This document shows, one piece after another, positions 18,915-28,536 of a DNA stretch of 64,000 nt. Position numbers and translations under genes: made by a program. The notes beneath the pieces are model-generated. The model did no database searches, was not told the DNA's origin, and saw only the letters and a list, made by a program, of their open reading frames with translations. The stretch comes from Halovulum sp039180525 (GTDB lineage Bacteria; Pseudomonadota; Alphaproteobacteria; Rhodobacterales; Rhodobacteraceae), in contig JBCDDF010000011.1 of the NCBI GenBank assembly GCA_039180525.1, positions 1-64,000 on the forward strand, given 5' to 3'. Within the stretch, counting starts at the first letter, position 1, and every line of letters begins with the position of its first letter.

Positions 18915-20056
18915 CAGCGATCCTTCGGGTCGAGCGCGTCGCGCAGGCCATCGCCTAGGAAATTGAGCGCGAACAACAGGATCGTCAGCGCGACCGAGGG
19001 CCAGAGCAGCATGTAGGGCGCGCCGCGCATGTCTTTGGCCCCTTCGGCAATCAGCACGCCCAGCGAGGTCAGCGGTTCCTGCACGCCCAGGCCCAGGAAG
19101 GACAGGAAGGATTCCAGCAGGATCACCTTGGGGATCAGCAGCGTCATATAGATGATCACCGGACCCAGCGTATTGGGGATGATGTGCCGCCGCACGATAC
19201 CGCCGGACCCGACGCCCAGCGCATCGGCCGCCTGCACGAACTCGCGACGACGCAGGCTGATCGTCTGGCCGCGCACGATCCGCGCCATGTCCAGCCATTC
19301 GACCGCGCCCACGGCAATGAACATCAGGATCACATTGCGGCCGAAGAACACGACCAACAGGATGACGAAAAAGATGAAGGGCAGCGAATAGAGCACATCG
19401 ACGATGCGCATCATCAGATTGTCGATCCGCCCGCCCAGGAACCCAGCCGTGGCGCCATAGGCGACGCCGATCAGCAGCGCGACACCGGTGGCCAGCGCCC
19501 CGATCATCAGCGAGATGCGGATGGAAATCAGGATCCGGGCCAGCAGATCGCGCCCGTTCGCATCCGTGCCAAAGATGAAATAGAGCCGCTGAACGTCGGC
19601 CTCCATGGTCACGCTCAGCCCATCGGCAGACGTCTCTACCACGCGGCTGTTGGAAAACAGGTCCGACCTGTCCAGGTACCGCGTGACGCGCGGGTCGATT
19701 TCCCGCCGCGAGGTCGCCTCCACGATCAGAGTGTCGCCGTCCAGGCGGATCTCGGTCGGCTCCAGCCGAGCGCGCGAGATCACGCGCTCCGCCGCCGGCA
19801 CCACCGTATTGGCACGCGGATAGGGCTCCAGGCTGGCCGGTGCCTTGACGAATTCGGGATAGACCTCGGCGTAGTGGTGGTTGGTCAGGCTGGGGCCGAA
19901 GACGCCGGCGATGACATACAGCGCCAGCACGACGATCGACACCATCGCGGCCCGGTTGCGGCGCAGCCGCAGCCAGGCGGTGGACCAAAGCGACCGGCTG
20001 GTGCCGGTGGGAATATCCATATCGGGGCTTGTGACGGCCATGGGCGCCTCACTCAT
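18914..20056 (-). CDS. Peptide ABC transporter permease (OppC/DppC type)
   Basis: 380 residues from the ATG at 20056, which overlaps the preceding permease by 8 nt; starts at 20083 and 20041 are alternatives. One N-terminal helix (about 41-63) is followed by a roughly 110-residue periplasmic segment, longer than in ordinary DppC. Then come FGTDANGRDLLARI and five further helices with the EAA loop (EFVQAADALGVGSGGIVRRHIIPNTLGPVI). The large insert is shared by a YejE-like subset and may contact the binding protein. Confidence 0.9.
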
Positions 20057-20972
20057 ACCGCACGCGCGGGTCAAGCGCGGCATAAAGGATGTCGACGATC
20101 AGGTTGAACAGTACCACGAAGACGGCGATCACGATCACCGTGCCCATCACCAGCGTGTAGTCGCGGTTCAGCGCCCCTTGCACGAAATAGCGCCCGATCC
20201 CGGGCAGGCCGAAGATCTGTTCGATCACGATCGACCCGGTCAGCAGCGCCGCGGCGGCAGGCCCGAGGTAGGAGATCGCCGGCAGACAGGCGGCGCGCAG
20301 CGCGTGGGTGATCACGATCATCCGCGTCGGCAGACCATAAGCGCGCGCGGTGCGCACATGGTCGGACCGCAGCGCCTCGATCATCGAGCCGCGGATCAGC
20401 CGCGCGATCACCGCCACCTGCGGCAATGCCAGCGCGGTCACCGGCATGATCCAGTTGGCCGGATTGGTGGCATCCCAGCCGCCGGCGGGCAGCAGATCCA
20501 GCCACACGCCGAAGACCAGCGCCAGCACGGGCGCGACCACGAAATTGGGTACCGTGATGCCGAAGGTCGCCACCGCGATCACTGCATAGTCGATCCAGGA
20601 GTTCTGCCGCAGCGCCGCGATGCAGCCCAGCGTGCCGCCGATCAGCAGCGCGGTGCCCAGCGCCAGGCTGCCCAGCAGCATCGACACCGGCAGGCCAGAG
20701 GCCAAAAGCTCCCCCACCGTGAAGTCGCGATAGATGAAACTCGGGCCCAGATTGCCCTGAAACAGATTTCCCAGATAGCGCAGATACTGCTCCCACAGCG
20801 GCTTATCCAAATGGAACACGGCGTTGAGGTTCGCCATCACCGTGGGTTCCAGCGTGCGTTCGCGGTCGAATGGCCCGCCGGGGGCCACGCGCATTAGAAA
20901 GAACGCCGCTGTGATGATGAAAAACAGCGTCGGCAATGCGCCCATCAGGCGCCGGAGGACATAGGAAACCAT
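20049..20972 (-). CDS. Peptide ABC transporter permease (OppB/DppB type)
   Basis: 307 residues with six predicted helices. The N-terminal MVSYVLRRLMGALPTLFFIITAAFFLMR and the EAA motif (DHVRTARAYGLPTRMIVITHALRAACLPAISYLGP) are typical of BPD-type permeases of the DppB family. It lies between the binding-protein gene and the second permease. A hairpin in the gap to the upstream binding-protein gene may lower its expression relative to it. Confidence 0.92.
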   Translation of the reverse strand: MVSYVLRRLMGALPTLFFIITAAFFLMRVAPGGPFDRERTLEPTVMANLNAVFHLDKPLWEQYLRYLGNLFQGNLGPSFIYRDFTVGELLASGLPVSMLLGSLALGTALLIGGTLGCIAALRQNSWIDYAVIAVATFGITVPNFVVAPVLALVFGVWLDLLPAGGWDATNPANWIMPVTALALPQVAVIARLIRGSMIEALRSDHVRTARAYGLPTRMIVITHALRAACLPAISYLGPAAAALLTGSIVIEQIFGLPGIGRYFVQGALNRDYTLVMGTVIVIAVFVVLFNLIVDILYAALDPRVRYE

Positions 20973-20983
20973 GAGTCAAACGG

Positions 20984-21011
20984 CCGGCGCCCCCGGCAAG
21001 GGGAGCGCCGG
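20984..21011. terminator. Intra-operon hairpin after the peptide-binding protein gene
   Basis: ccggcgccccc (20984-20994) pairs with gggg-a-gcgccgg (21000-21011, one bulged A) around a 5-nt loop. It is directly after the stop of the binding-protein gene and before the permease. This position is typical of processing or partial-termination hairpins that raise binding-protein mRNA. Confidence 0.55.
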
Positions 21012-21017
21012 ATCGCC

Positions 21018-22601
21018 TTATTCGGCGATGTTCATGAAACGTGTCGGGTGCACGTCCTGGATATTGTCGATCCAGCCCTCGACCTTGGGCGACACCAGCG
21101 CCCGCGAGGAGTAGTACAGGATCGGGATCTGCGGCACGTCGTTGAGGAACACCTCCTCTGCCTGCGCCAGCACCGCGGCGCGTTCGCCCAGATCGGTGAT
21201 CTCCGCGGCCTTGTCCAACAGCCCGTCATACTCGGGGTTGTTGTAGTTGCCGTAGTTGAAGCCGGGGTTGTCCTCGCGGTTGAGGAACAGGAAGTTCTGC
21301 GGGTCGGAATAATCGCCGATCCAGCCCGCCCGCGCGACGTCGTGGATCTTTTCGTCCCGCAGCATCGCGTAATGGGCCGAGGCATCGCGGACGTTATAGG
21401 TCACCGTCACACCCAGGGGCGCCCACATATCGGCGATCGCGGTCGCCGTGTTCTTGTGGTTTTCCGAGGTGTTGTAGGAAATCTCCACCTCCAGCGGATT
21501 GTCTGGCCCGAACCCGGCATCGGTCATCAGTTCGATGGCCTTGTCCTCGCGGTCCAGCATCGGCGTTTCGGCATACTCCAACTCCGGCGCGTCCTCGGTG
21601 TAGTTGCCGATGCCCGGCGGCACCCAGCTATAGGCGGGCACCATGGTGCCGCTCCAGATCTCTTCGGCCAGGAACTCGCGGTCGATGGCCATGCTCAGCG
21701 CCTGACGCACGCGCACATCGTTGAACGGCTCGCGCGCCGAATTGATACCGTAGTAATAAACGCCCAGATAGGGCGCCACGCGCACCTGGTCGCCCAGCCG
21801 GGCGCGCAGATCGGGCAACTGTTCGGCTGCCACGTCGGAACAGGAATGGATCTCGCCGGCCTCGAAACGCCGCGCGCAGTTGGCGCGATCCTCGAACGGG
21901 ATGTAGTGGACCTCTTGGATCGCCACGTTTTCGGCGTCATGAAACTCGGGGTTCTTTGTCAGCACGATCTTGTCGTTGGGCGTGAAACTGGTCAGCGTGT
22001 AAGCGCCGTTCGACACCTTGTTACCCGGCTGGACGAATTCCGCGCCATGCTCTTCGACGCTGGGCGGATGTACCGGCAGCCCGGTCTGGTGGGTCAGCAA
22101 CTCAAGGAAAAAAGGCGTCGGCCGCTCCAGCGTGATTTCAAGCGTTTGGTCGTCGACGGCGCGCACGCCCAGTTCGCCGCCCTCGCCCTTGTTGATCGCC
22201 TCGGCCCCCTTGATCGGGTAAAGGATGTTGGCGTATTTCGCGCCCGTTTCCGGCTCCATGATGCGGTTCAGGGAATAGACGAAATCGCCCGCGGTCACCA
22301 GATCGCCGTTCGACCATTTCGCGGTGTCGCGCAGGTTGAACGTATAGACCGTACCGTCATCGGACACCGACCAATCGGTGGCGACGCCCGGAATCACATT
22401 GGCCTGGATGTCATAGATCACCAGACCCTCATACATGTCACGCAGAAGGTTGGCCTCGGTCACGGTCGAGGTCTTGTGCTGGTCCAGCGTCTCCGGGTCG
22501 CCATCGGAGCCGCGGAAATACGTCTGTGCCAGGGCCGCGTTGAGCCCAGACGCCAAAAGCGTTCCGGTCAGAAGCCCCGTTAAAAGCGTCTTCCTCAGCA
22601 T
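21018..22601 (-). CDS. Peptide ABC transporter substrate-binding protein (OppA/DppA type)
   Basis: 527 residues from the ATG at 22601, with GAGAGGA about 7 nt upstream. A signal peptide (LLTGLLTGTLLASGLNAALAQ) targets it to the periplasm. The body is an SBP_bac_5 family protein: LRDMYEGLVIYD, WSNGDLVTAGDFVYSLNRIMEP, VRQALSMAIDREF and the ILYYSSRALVSPKVEGW end. It is first gene of a minus-strand operon with two permeases and the fused ATPase. It probably binds oligopeptides. Confidence 0.93.
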   Translation of the reverse strand: MLRKTLLTGLLTGTLLASGLNAALAQTYFRGSDGDPETLDQHKTSTVTEANLLRDMYEGLVIYDIQANVIPGVATDWSVSDDGTVYTFNLRDTAKWSNGDLVTAGDFVYSLNRIMEPETGAKYANILYPIKGAEAINKGEGGELGVRAVDDQTLEITLERPTPFFLELLTHQTGLPVHPPSVEEHGAEFVQPGNKVSNGAYTLTSFTPNDKIVLTKNPEFHDAENVAIQEVHYIPFEDRANCARRFEAGEIHSCSDVAAEQLPDLRARLGDQVRVAPYLGVYYYGINSAREPFNDVRVRQALSMAIDREFLAEEIWSGTMVPAYSWVPPGIGNYTEDAPELEYAETPMLDREDKAIELMTDAGFGPDNPLEVEISYNTSENHKNTATAIADMWAPLGVTVTYNVRDASAHYAMLRDEKIHDVARAGWIGDYSDPQNFLFLNREDNPGFNYGNYNNPEYDGLLDKAAEITDLGERAAVLAQAEEVFLNDVPQIPILYYSSRALVSPKVEGWIDNIQDVHPTRFMNIAE

Positions 22602-22746
22602 GGAATGTCCTCTCTGTTGATTGAATATTGTGCAGAGCGCTTGTGTCGCTCCTGACACAAATCACACCGCTTTCGGGCGAAGGCGTCAATGGTCTATTCA
22701 TGTCAGGGGTGATGACGTAACGGCATTTTTTCCCACCGCCCAAGAA

Positions 22747-23145
22747 CTAGGCAGCCGCTTTTCGCGGCGCGCGCGGCCAGGCTGCGGCCACCAGACAGGC
22801 CCAAAACAACAGCGCCCGCCCGTGTTCGGACAACGCCGCCTTGTCCTGAAACGCGGCCAGCCGGGCAATGTCACTTGGGCTTGGCGGTGCGCCGATCACC
22901 CACTGCGCCGGCAGACCGGGGATGATCAGGCGGTAGTACTGGTAATAGACCTGCGGCGCCGCCCATTCAAAAAGGTAGAACACAGCCGCGGCCGCGATCA
23001 GTCGCATCGGCAGGCGGCCCCGGCGTACGCCGACGCGCAACAGCCCCAGCACCCCGGCCGCCAGTGCCAGCGACAATAGCGCCAGGCCGATCCGCGCCGG
23101 CCCGCTGAGGGTGAAAAAGCTGTCGCCGTCATACATGGGCCGCAT
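22747..23145 (-). CDS. Hypothetical membrane protein
   Basis: 132 residues (129 if the second ATG at 23136 is used) with three likely membrane helices (about 19-38, 47-63 and 109-124). The loop between the last two holds YYQYYRLIIPGLPAQWVIGAPPSPSDIARL. The C-terminus is short and basic. I recognise no family. The gene is divergent from the glycosyltransferase and lies 145 bp upstream of the transporter operon start. It may belong with the envelope-glycan genes on its other side. Confidence 0.6.
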   Translation of the reverse strand: MRPMYDGDSFFTLSGPARIGLALLSLALAAGVLGLLRVGVRRGRLPMRLIAAAAVFYLFEWAAPQVYYQYYRLIIPGLPAQWVIGAPPSPSDIARLAAFQDKAALSEHGRALLFWACLVAAAWPRAPRKAAA

Positions 23146-23275
23146 TTATCAGACTGCTGCAATCAAGACACGCGCCGCGCCGCATCCGCCACTCTCACCG
23201 CGCAGGTTTTGCATTGGCGGGGCGGATCGTTTTCAGTCCCGCCAACCCACGGCGCAAAGCATGCGAACGGACCGG

Positions 23276-24229
23276 ATGAAGCTGATCATTCAAATCCCCT
23301 GCCTGAACGAGGCCGATCAGATCGCCGAGACGCTGGTCACGATCCCGCGCGACTTCGACGGCGTGGATGTCACCGAAATCATGATCGTCGATGACGGCAG
23401 CACCGATGACACCGTGGCCGTCGCGCTGGCCGCGGGGGCGCATCATGTGCACAGCAACCCCACCAATCTGGGCTTGGCGCGAACCTATGTGATCGGGCTG
23501 GAGCAGGCGTTGCTGCGCGGCGCGGACCTCATCGTGAACATGGATGCGGACAACCAGTACCCGGCGCGGTTCATCCAGCCGCTGATCGACCCGATCCTGG
23601 CCGGCAGGGCGGAGTTGACGGTGGGTGCACGCCCCATCGACCGGATCGCGCATTTCTCTCCGCTCAAACGCCGCCTGCAGCGGTTCGGCAGTTGGGTCGT
23701 TCGCCGCGCCAGCGGGCTGAACGTACCCGACGCACCCAGCGGCTTTCGCGCCGTTTCCCGCTCGGCGGCGATGCGGCTTTATACTTTCAGTTCCTATTCC
23801 TACACGATCGAGACGCTGATCCAGGCCGGGCGGATCAATATTCCAATCGCCAGTGTGCCTATCGAGACCAACCCGCCGACCCGACCTTCGCGGCTGATGC
23901 GCTCGATGCTGAACTACATTCTGAAATCCATGGCCACGATCCTGCGGATCGGAATGCTATACTACCCGTTTCGGGTGTTCTTCTGGACCGCCATCGTGGT
24001 GGCGACCCCCGGCATCCTGGCGATCCTGCGGTTCGTGCTGCTGTATCTGTCCGGCGACGGAGAGGGCCGGCTGCAATCGCTGGTGCTGGGCAGCGCGCTG
24101 TTCGCCACCGGCGCGGTGTTGATGATCGGCGGCGTGCTGGCGGACCTGATCGCCGCCAATCGGATGCTTCTGCAGGATCTGCGCGCCCGCGCACTGGAGG
24201 AAAAACTGGCACGCGAGGCGCGCAAGTGA
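23276..24229 (+). CDS. Polyisoprenyl-phosphate glycosyltransferase, GT2 (DPM/GtrB-like)
   Basis: 317 residues from the ATG at 23276 (MKLIIQIPCLNEADQ); an ATG at 23261 is also possible. The GT-A domain holds PCLNEADQIAETL, IVDDGSTDDT and the metal-binding NMDADNQYP. Near the C-terminus are two hydrophobic segments that may anchor it in the membrane, as in GtrB-like enzymes that load a sugar onto undecaprenyl phosphate. Its end overlaps the next gene's GTG start by 4 nt; the pair would be donor-maker and transferase. Confidence 0.88.
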   Translation: MKLIIQIPCLNEADQIAETLVTIPRDFDGVDVTEIMIVDDGSTDDTVAVALAAGAHHVHSNPTNLGLARTYVIGLEQALLRGADLIVNMDADNQYPARFIQPLIDPILAGRAELTVGARPIDRIAHFSPLKRRLQRFGSWVVRRASGLNVPDAPSGFRAVSRSAAMRLYTFSSYSYTIETLIQAGRINIPIASVPIETNPPTRPSRLMRSMLNYILKSMATILRIGMLYYPFRVFFWTAIVVATPGILAILRFVLLYLSGDGEGRLQSLVLGSALFATGAVLMIGGVLADLIAANRMLLQDLRARALEEKLAREARK

Positions 24230-26088
24230 GCCTGCGGCTGGATTTTCGCGCGGCGGTCGTTCTGGTTCTCGGCTGGTTGGTGCTGGTTCTGGTGACCCCG
24301 ATCGGGCTCTATCTGATCGACGAGGCCGTGCAGCTGGCCTCGGTCAGCAGTTTCGTCAAAGACGGCAGCTTCGTCTTCGACAATGGCTATGACACCTACG
24401 CCTCCGTCGATCTGCTGTTTCTTTACATGGTTCCGGGCCCGGACGGCCCGGTCGCCCAGTATCCCGCCGGCTATACCCTGATCGCCGCGCCTTTCTACGC
24501 ACTGGGCGGGATCCGCGGGCTTTATCTGCTCAACTGGGTCTCGGCCATTGGCTGCTTGTGGCTGACCCATCGCCTGGCGCTGATCCTGGCGGGCCCGGCG
24601 GTCGCGCGGCGTGCGACGGTGATCTTTGGGCTGTGCACGTTCTTTCCGTTCTACATCAACGCGATATGGCCTCATGCCCTGTCGCTCTTCTGCGCGATGG
24701 GCATGACGGTAGGCGCGGTGATCTGCGGCCGGTCCGAAAGCCTGCGTCTGTGGCCGGCCCTGCTGGGCGGGGCGGCGTTCGGGCTGGGGCTGACCATCCG
24801 CGTGGACATCCTGCTGCTGATCCCGGCGCTGGGGGCCTGGTTGATCCTGTTCGCACCGCGCCCGTATCTTCATGCGCTGTTGGCGGGGCTGGGCGCGGCG
24901 CCCTTCGTGCTGGCCTCGGCCTATCTGAACGACATCAAGTTCGGGACATTTCAGCCGGTCACCTATGGAACCTATGTCGGCGGAACATCCTTCGATGGCC
25001 ACATCCCCACGCTGATCGCCCTGATTGGGGCCGCGATCTTCCTGCTGGCCTGGCGCCACTTGCCGCGGCAGCGCGGTGCATTGGCGATTGCGGCGGGCGC
25101 CATTTGCATCCTGGGCGCCGTCTTGTCGGCCCGGGTGCTGGGCTTTCTGCAGGATGTCGTGTGGGGGCTTTACGTACTCGTCATCGACCTGAGCGCGTTC
25201 ACAAACCCCGAGGGCAATCGAGGGGTCGTCGACACGCCCGAGGGATGGAAGACCTTTTGGGGCCTGTTCAAAAAGGCCCTCGGGCAAAGCCTGCCATGGC
25301 TGGGGGCGCTGGTCTTGCTGCGGCTGGTGGATCGGTCCCATCGCAGCGGGATCGTGCTGGCCTTGCTTGTCGCCGCGGCAGTCATCCTGCCTTTTGCCGC
25401 GCGCGAATGGCATGGCGGCTATGCTCCGAACCTGAGGTATTTCCTCTATGCGGTGCCGTTGCTGTGCTATCTGGCTGCGCTGGCCTGGGGCGCCCTGACG
25501 GAGATCGAGCCGCTGCGGAAGAGCACCATGATCCGCACGATATTCGCCACCGCATTGCTTATCACCGCCATCGACGCCTGGAATTTCCGCATTGCCGGGC
25601 ATCTGTTCGAACATCTGTTGCCGCCCCTGCTGCTGGCCGCGCTGGCGCTGACCTGCGCGATCGTGGTGATCCGGCGGCAGGCCAGCCAGGCGGTCTGGGC
25701 GCTGCTTTTGGCCGCGTTCACGCTGTCGACGCTGTCTGTCTATATGCTCGATCTGCGGCAGGGGCTGTGGGTCCGGGGCTTTTCCAATCGCGTCGCCGGT
25801 ATGCACGACCTGGCACCGGCAGGCGCCGTTCTTTACGACAACTTCTCCCAATCCTATTGGAAGGTGATCGAAGACCGAGACAGGATCGCCGCCATCAGCG
25901 GGTTGAACGATGACGGCGTCGACCCCGATTTCGTGCGCCGGGCGATCCTGGATGGCAGCACGGTCGCCTCTCGGATCCCCGACATGCATGACAGGATCGA
26001 AGCGGCGTTGGCGGATGTTCCACTAACCCGGGAACACGTCCGGATCGATGAAGAGCGGGTCTATATCTTCTACCGCAAGGCGCCTTAG
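24226..26088 (+). CDS. Multi-pass membrane GT-C-like glycosyltransferase
   Basis: 620 residues from the GTG at 24226 (GTGA overlap with the GT2 gene). There are about 11-12 hydrophobic helices; the first periplasmic loop carries YLIDEAVQLA with acidic residues, as in GT-C enzymes (GT39/ArnT-like). The C-terminal roughly 110 residues form a soluble domain. It probably takes the polyprenyl-linked sugar made by its partner and transfers it to an envelope acceptor, but neither sugar nor acceptor can be read from the sequence. The family call is by topology rather than a signature. Confidence 0.7.
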   Translation: MSLRLDFRAAVVLVLGWLVLVLVTPIGLYLIDEAVQLASVSSFVKDGSFVFDNGYDTYASVDLLFLYMVPGPDGPVAQYPAGYTLIAAPFYALGGIRGLYLLNWVSAIGCLWLTHRLALILAGPAVARRATVIFGLCTFFPFYINAIWPHALSLFCAMGMTVGAVICGRSESLRLWPALLGGAAFGLGLTIRVDILLLIPALGAWLILFAPRPYLHALLAGLGAAPFVLASAYLNDIKFGTFQPVTYGTYVGGTSFDGHIPTLIALIGAAIFLLAWRHLPRQRGALAIAAGAICILGAVLSARVLGFLQDVVWGLYVLVIDLSAFTNPEGNRGVVDTPEGWKTFWGLFKKALGQSLPWLGALVLLRLVDRSHRSGIVLALLVAAAVILPFAAREWHGGYAPNLRYFLYAVPLLCYLAALAWGALTEIEPLRKSTMIRTIFATALLITAIDAWNFRIAGHLFEHLLPPLLLAALALTCAIVVIRRQASQAVWALLLAAFTLSTLSVYMLDLRQGLWVRGFSNRVAGMHDLAPAGAVLYDNFSQSYWKVIEDRDRIAAISGLNDDGVDPDFVRRAILDGSTVASRIPDMHDRIEAALADVPLTREHVRIDEERVYIFYRKAP

Positions 26089-26303
26089 CCCGACCCGCCG
26101 CGACTGGTGAAGCCGATGGCGCGGTAAAGCGGACAGGCACCCAGCGCCGCGGTGCCCAAAAGCATCGCCCCGACGAACGCCGCGCCCACCTGCATCATCA
26201 CCGGCTCGAACACGGCGACCTCGCGCGCCAGGGGGAAAATCACCAGGGCTGCGCCCAGCACGCCCCGCATGGCCCGATCCAGGCCGCCCATATTGCGCGT
26301 CAT
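26085..26303 (-). CDS. DUF2892 (YgaP transmembrane-type) small membrane protein
   Basis: 72 residues from the ATG at 26303. It has the NMGGLDRAMRGVLG start, two helices, and the LGACPLYRAIGF end, which match the DUF2892 family (stand-alone inner-membrane helices related to the C-terminus of YgaP rhodanese). The role is unknown. It is convergent with the GT-C gene; the two stop codons overlap (26085-26088). Confidence 0.82.
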   Translation of the reverse strand: MTRNMGGLDRAMRGVLGAALVIFPLAREVAVFEPVMMQVGAAFVGAMLLGTAALGACPLYRAIGFTSRGGSG

Positions 26304-26488
26304 GACGGTCCTCCCGCTGCGGCCACATGGCCGATTGTCATAAATCGCAGCAAAAATACCGGGCAAAACGCGCCCGCGCCAGCATTTCCGGCGCAACAAA
26401 GCTCACAAAGCGGTGCTGAGGGGCGGGGGATCGACATCGCCGCTGACGCGGTTATGTCTCCTCCCACGGCTGATAGTGGGGGCCTGAC

Positions 26489-27700
26489 ATGACTGCTGGC
26501 GCGCGTCCGCGCGATCCCCGGTTGGATTTCTTCCGCGGGATCGGGATGCTGATCATCTTCACCGCGCATATGCCGGGCAACTGGCTGACGCTGTGGATCC
26601 CGGCGCGGTTCGGCTTTTCCGACGCGACGGAGATCTTCGTGTTCTGCTCGGGCATGGCCTCGGCCATTGCGTTTGGCCGGGTGTTCCGCGAACGCGGCTG
26701 GACCATGGGCACGCTGCGCGTCAGCCACCGGATCTGGCAGGTCTATTGGGCCCATATCGGGCTGTTCTTCGCTGTCGCGGTGTCGATGGTGGTTCTGAAC
26801 CGGGTGACCTGGGTCGAGGATTACGACTATGTCGCCTATCTGAATCTGACGCCCTTTTTCGCCGAACCGCAGGCGCTGCTGCCGGGGCTGATGACGCTGA
26901 CCTATGTGCCCAACTATTTCGACATCCTGCCGATGTACCTGGTCATCCTGGCACTGCTGCCGTTCGTTCTGGCGCTGCATGCGGTGGGCGGGCCGCTCTT
27001 GGCCCTTGGGGCTGTCGCAGCACTCTGGCTGGCAACGCAGTTCGGGCTGACCGGCCTGCCGGCAGAGCCGTTTTCGGACCGCGTCTGGTTCTTCAACCCG
27101 TTCGGCTGGGCGCTGATCTTTTTCACCGGTTTCGGCTTTGCCGCCGGCTGGATCCCGGCGCCGCCGTTTCGCTGGTGGCTGGTGGCGCTGGCGGTGGCGA
27201 TCCTGCTGGCCTCGGTACCGTTCGCCTATTTTCGCATCCACCAGAATGTCGAATGGTTGACGCTCTTGCGCGACGAAGACGGGCTTTTCCGCGAGTTCTA
27301 CACCAAGACGCAGTTCGGCATCCTGCGCTACATTCACTTCCTCGCCTTGGCCTATCTGGCCTTTGTCGCCGCCGGTGCGGGCGGGCTGCGGCTGATCGGC
27401 CAGGGTCTGTGGGGGCGCAGCGTCGCGGTGCTGATGAAAGTCGGTCAGCAATCGCTGGCGGTATTTCTGATGGGCATGTTCTCGGCCCGGCTGTTCGGGG
27501 CTGCGGTCGACCATATCCAGGACATCCTGAGCCAGGGCGACCCGGAGGCAGAGATCTTCTGGTCCATGTGGGTCACCATGGCGGCGGCGAACATTCTGGG
27601 CTGGCTGTTGCTGATTGTCACCGCCTATGCCGTTTCCTGGCTGAAGAGCAAACCCTGGCAGGCGGCGGCGCCGGTACCTCGGCGGGCGACGGTGCCGTGA
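26489..27700 (+). CDS. opgC: OpgC family protein (periplasmic glucan succinyltransferase)
   Basis: 403 residues with about 10 membrane helices. The start RDPRLDFFRGIGMLIIFTAHMPGNW (LDFFRG, then H in TAHMP) matches the OpgC family, which succinylates osmoregulated periplasmic glucans (shown in Rhodobacter sphaeroides). The partner glucosyltransferase opgH lies 4.1 kb downstream, separated by five unrelated-looking genes. opgG is not in the window. An acyltransferase-3-like fold is probable. Confidence 0.88.
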   Translation: MTAGARPRDPRLDFFRGIGMLIIFTAHMPGNWLTLWIPARFGFSDATEIFVFCSGMASAIAFGRVFRERGWTMGTLRVSHRIWQVYWAHIGLFFAVAVSMVVLNRVTWVEDYDYVAYLNLTPFFAEPQALLPGLMTLTYVPNYFDILPMYLVILALLPFVLALHAVGGPLLALGAVAALWLATQFGLTGLPAEPFSDRVWFFNPFGWALIFFTGFGFAAGWIPAPPFRWWLVALAVAILLASVPFAYFRIHQNVEWLTLLRDEDGLFREFYTKTQFGILRYIHFLALAYLAFVAAGAGGLRLIGQGLWGRSVAVLMKVGQQSLAVFLMGMFSARLFGAAVDHIQDILSQGDPEAEIFWSMWVTMAAANILGWLLLIVTAYAVSWLKSKPWQAAAPVPRRATVP

Positions 27701-27783
27701 TGGGTGGTTTTGCGCCAGTGGCTTGCCTGCGGCCCGGGGGTTTGAAAGGGTCCGGCGGGGATTGCCGGGACATTGCGTGACGC

Positions 27784-28536
27784 ATGGACGACGCCTTTTG
27801 GTCTGACACTCTGGCCTATGGCCGTGGCGAGGTCGCCAGCGCGCCCGCCGATCCGACCGGCGCGGCAGTGTTCGGGCCCATGGTGGAGGCGGCGCGACGC
27901 GACCGTCCTTTGATCGTGGCGCAGCTTGGACAGTCGCTGGACGGGCGCATCGCCACGCCCGAGGGCGAGTCGCGCTACATCAACGGTGAACAGGCGCTGC
28001 GCCATCTGCACCGGCTGCGTGCGCTGGTCGATGCGGTGGTGATCGGCGCGGGCACCGCGCGCGCCGACGACCCGCGGCTGACCGTGCGTGACTGCGCCGG
28101 GCCGAACCCCGCGCGGGTGGTGATCGACCCGAACGGCACCATCCCGCCGGATGCGCAGGTCTGGGCCGAAGACGGCGCCCGGCGGCTGGTGGTGGGCGGC
28201 CATCCCGGCCTGCCGGCCGGTGTCACGCGGCTTGCGCTGCGGGGCGCGCCGATCCCACCGCAACAGATCCTGGCCGCGCTCCACGCCCGCGGTCTGTCGC
28301 GCGTGTTGATCGAGGGCGGCGGGCGCACCGTCAGCCAGTTCCTGGGCGCCGGTGCGATCGACGTGCTGCATCTGCTGATCGGCCCGGTGATCCTGGGCGA
28401 GGGGCTGCCGGGCCTGGCCTGGCCGCGGGCGGACCGCTTAGACCATGCCCCCCGGCCACGCACCCGCACGCATGTTTTTGCGGGCGGCGACATCCTGGTC
28501 GCCTGCGATTTCCGCGCTCAGGGGGCTGGCGGATAG
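27784..28536 (+). CDS. RibD C-terminal-type (pyrimidine/pterin) reductase
   Basis: 250 residues of stand-alone RibD_C (dihydrofolate-reductase-like) fold, without the zinc deaminase half of RibD. IVAQLGQSLDGRIATPEG, VVIGAGTARADDPRLTVR, RVLIEGGGRTVSQFL and a terminal LHLLIGPVILGEGLPG are the family marks, with NADPH-binding GAGT and EGGG. Family members reduce pyrimidinones (riboflavin) or pterins (e.g. dihydromethanopterin reductase). It overlaps the convergent methyltransferase by 19 bp. Its position beside PTPS-like, GT4 and MT genes suggests a reductive step in a pterin-like pathway rather than riboflavin synthesis. Confidence 0.85.
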   Translation: MDDAFWSDTLAYGRGEVASAPADPTGAAVFGPMVEAARRDRPLIVAQLGQSLDGRIATPEGESRYINGEQALRHLHRLRALVDAVVIGAGTARADDPRLTVRDCAGPNPARVVIDPNGTIPPDAQVWAEDGARRLVVGGHPGLPAGVTRLALRGAPIPPQQILAALHARGLSRVLIEGGGRTVSQFLGAGAIDVLHLLIGPVILGEGLPGLAWPRADRLDHAPRPRTRTHVFAGGDILVACDFRAQGAGG

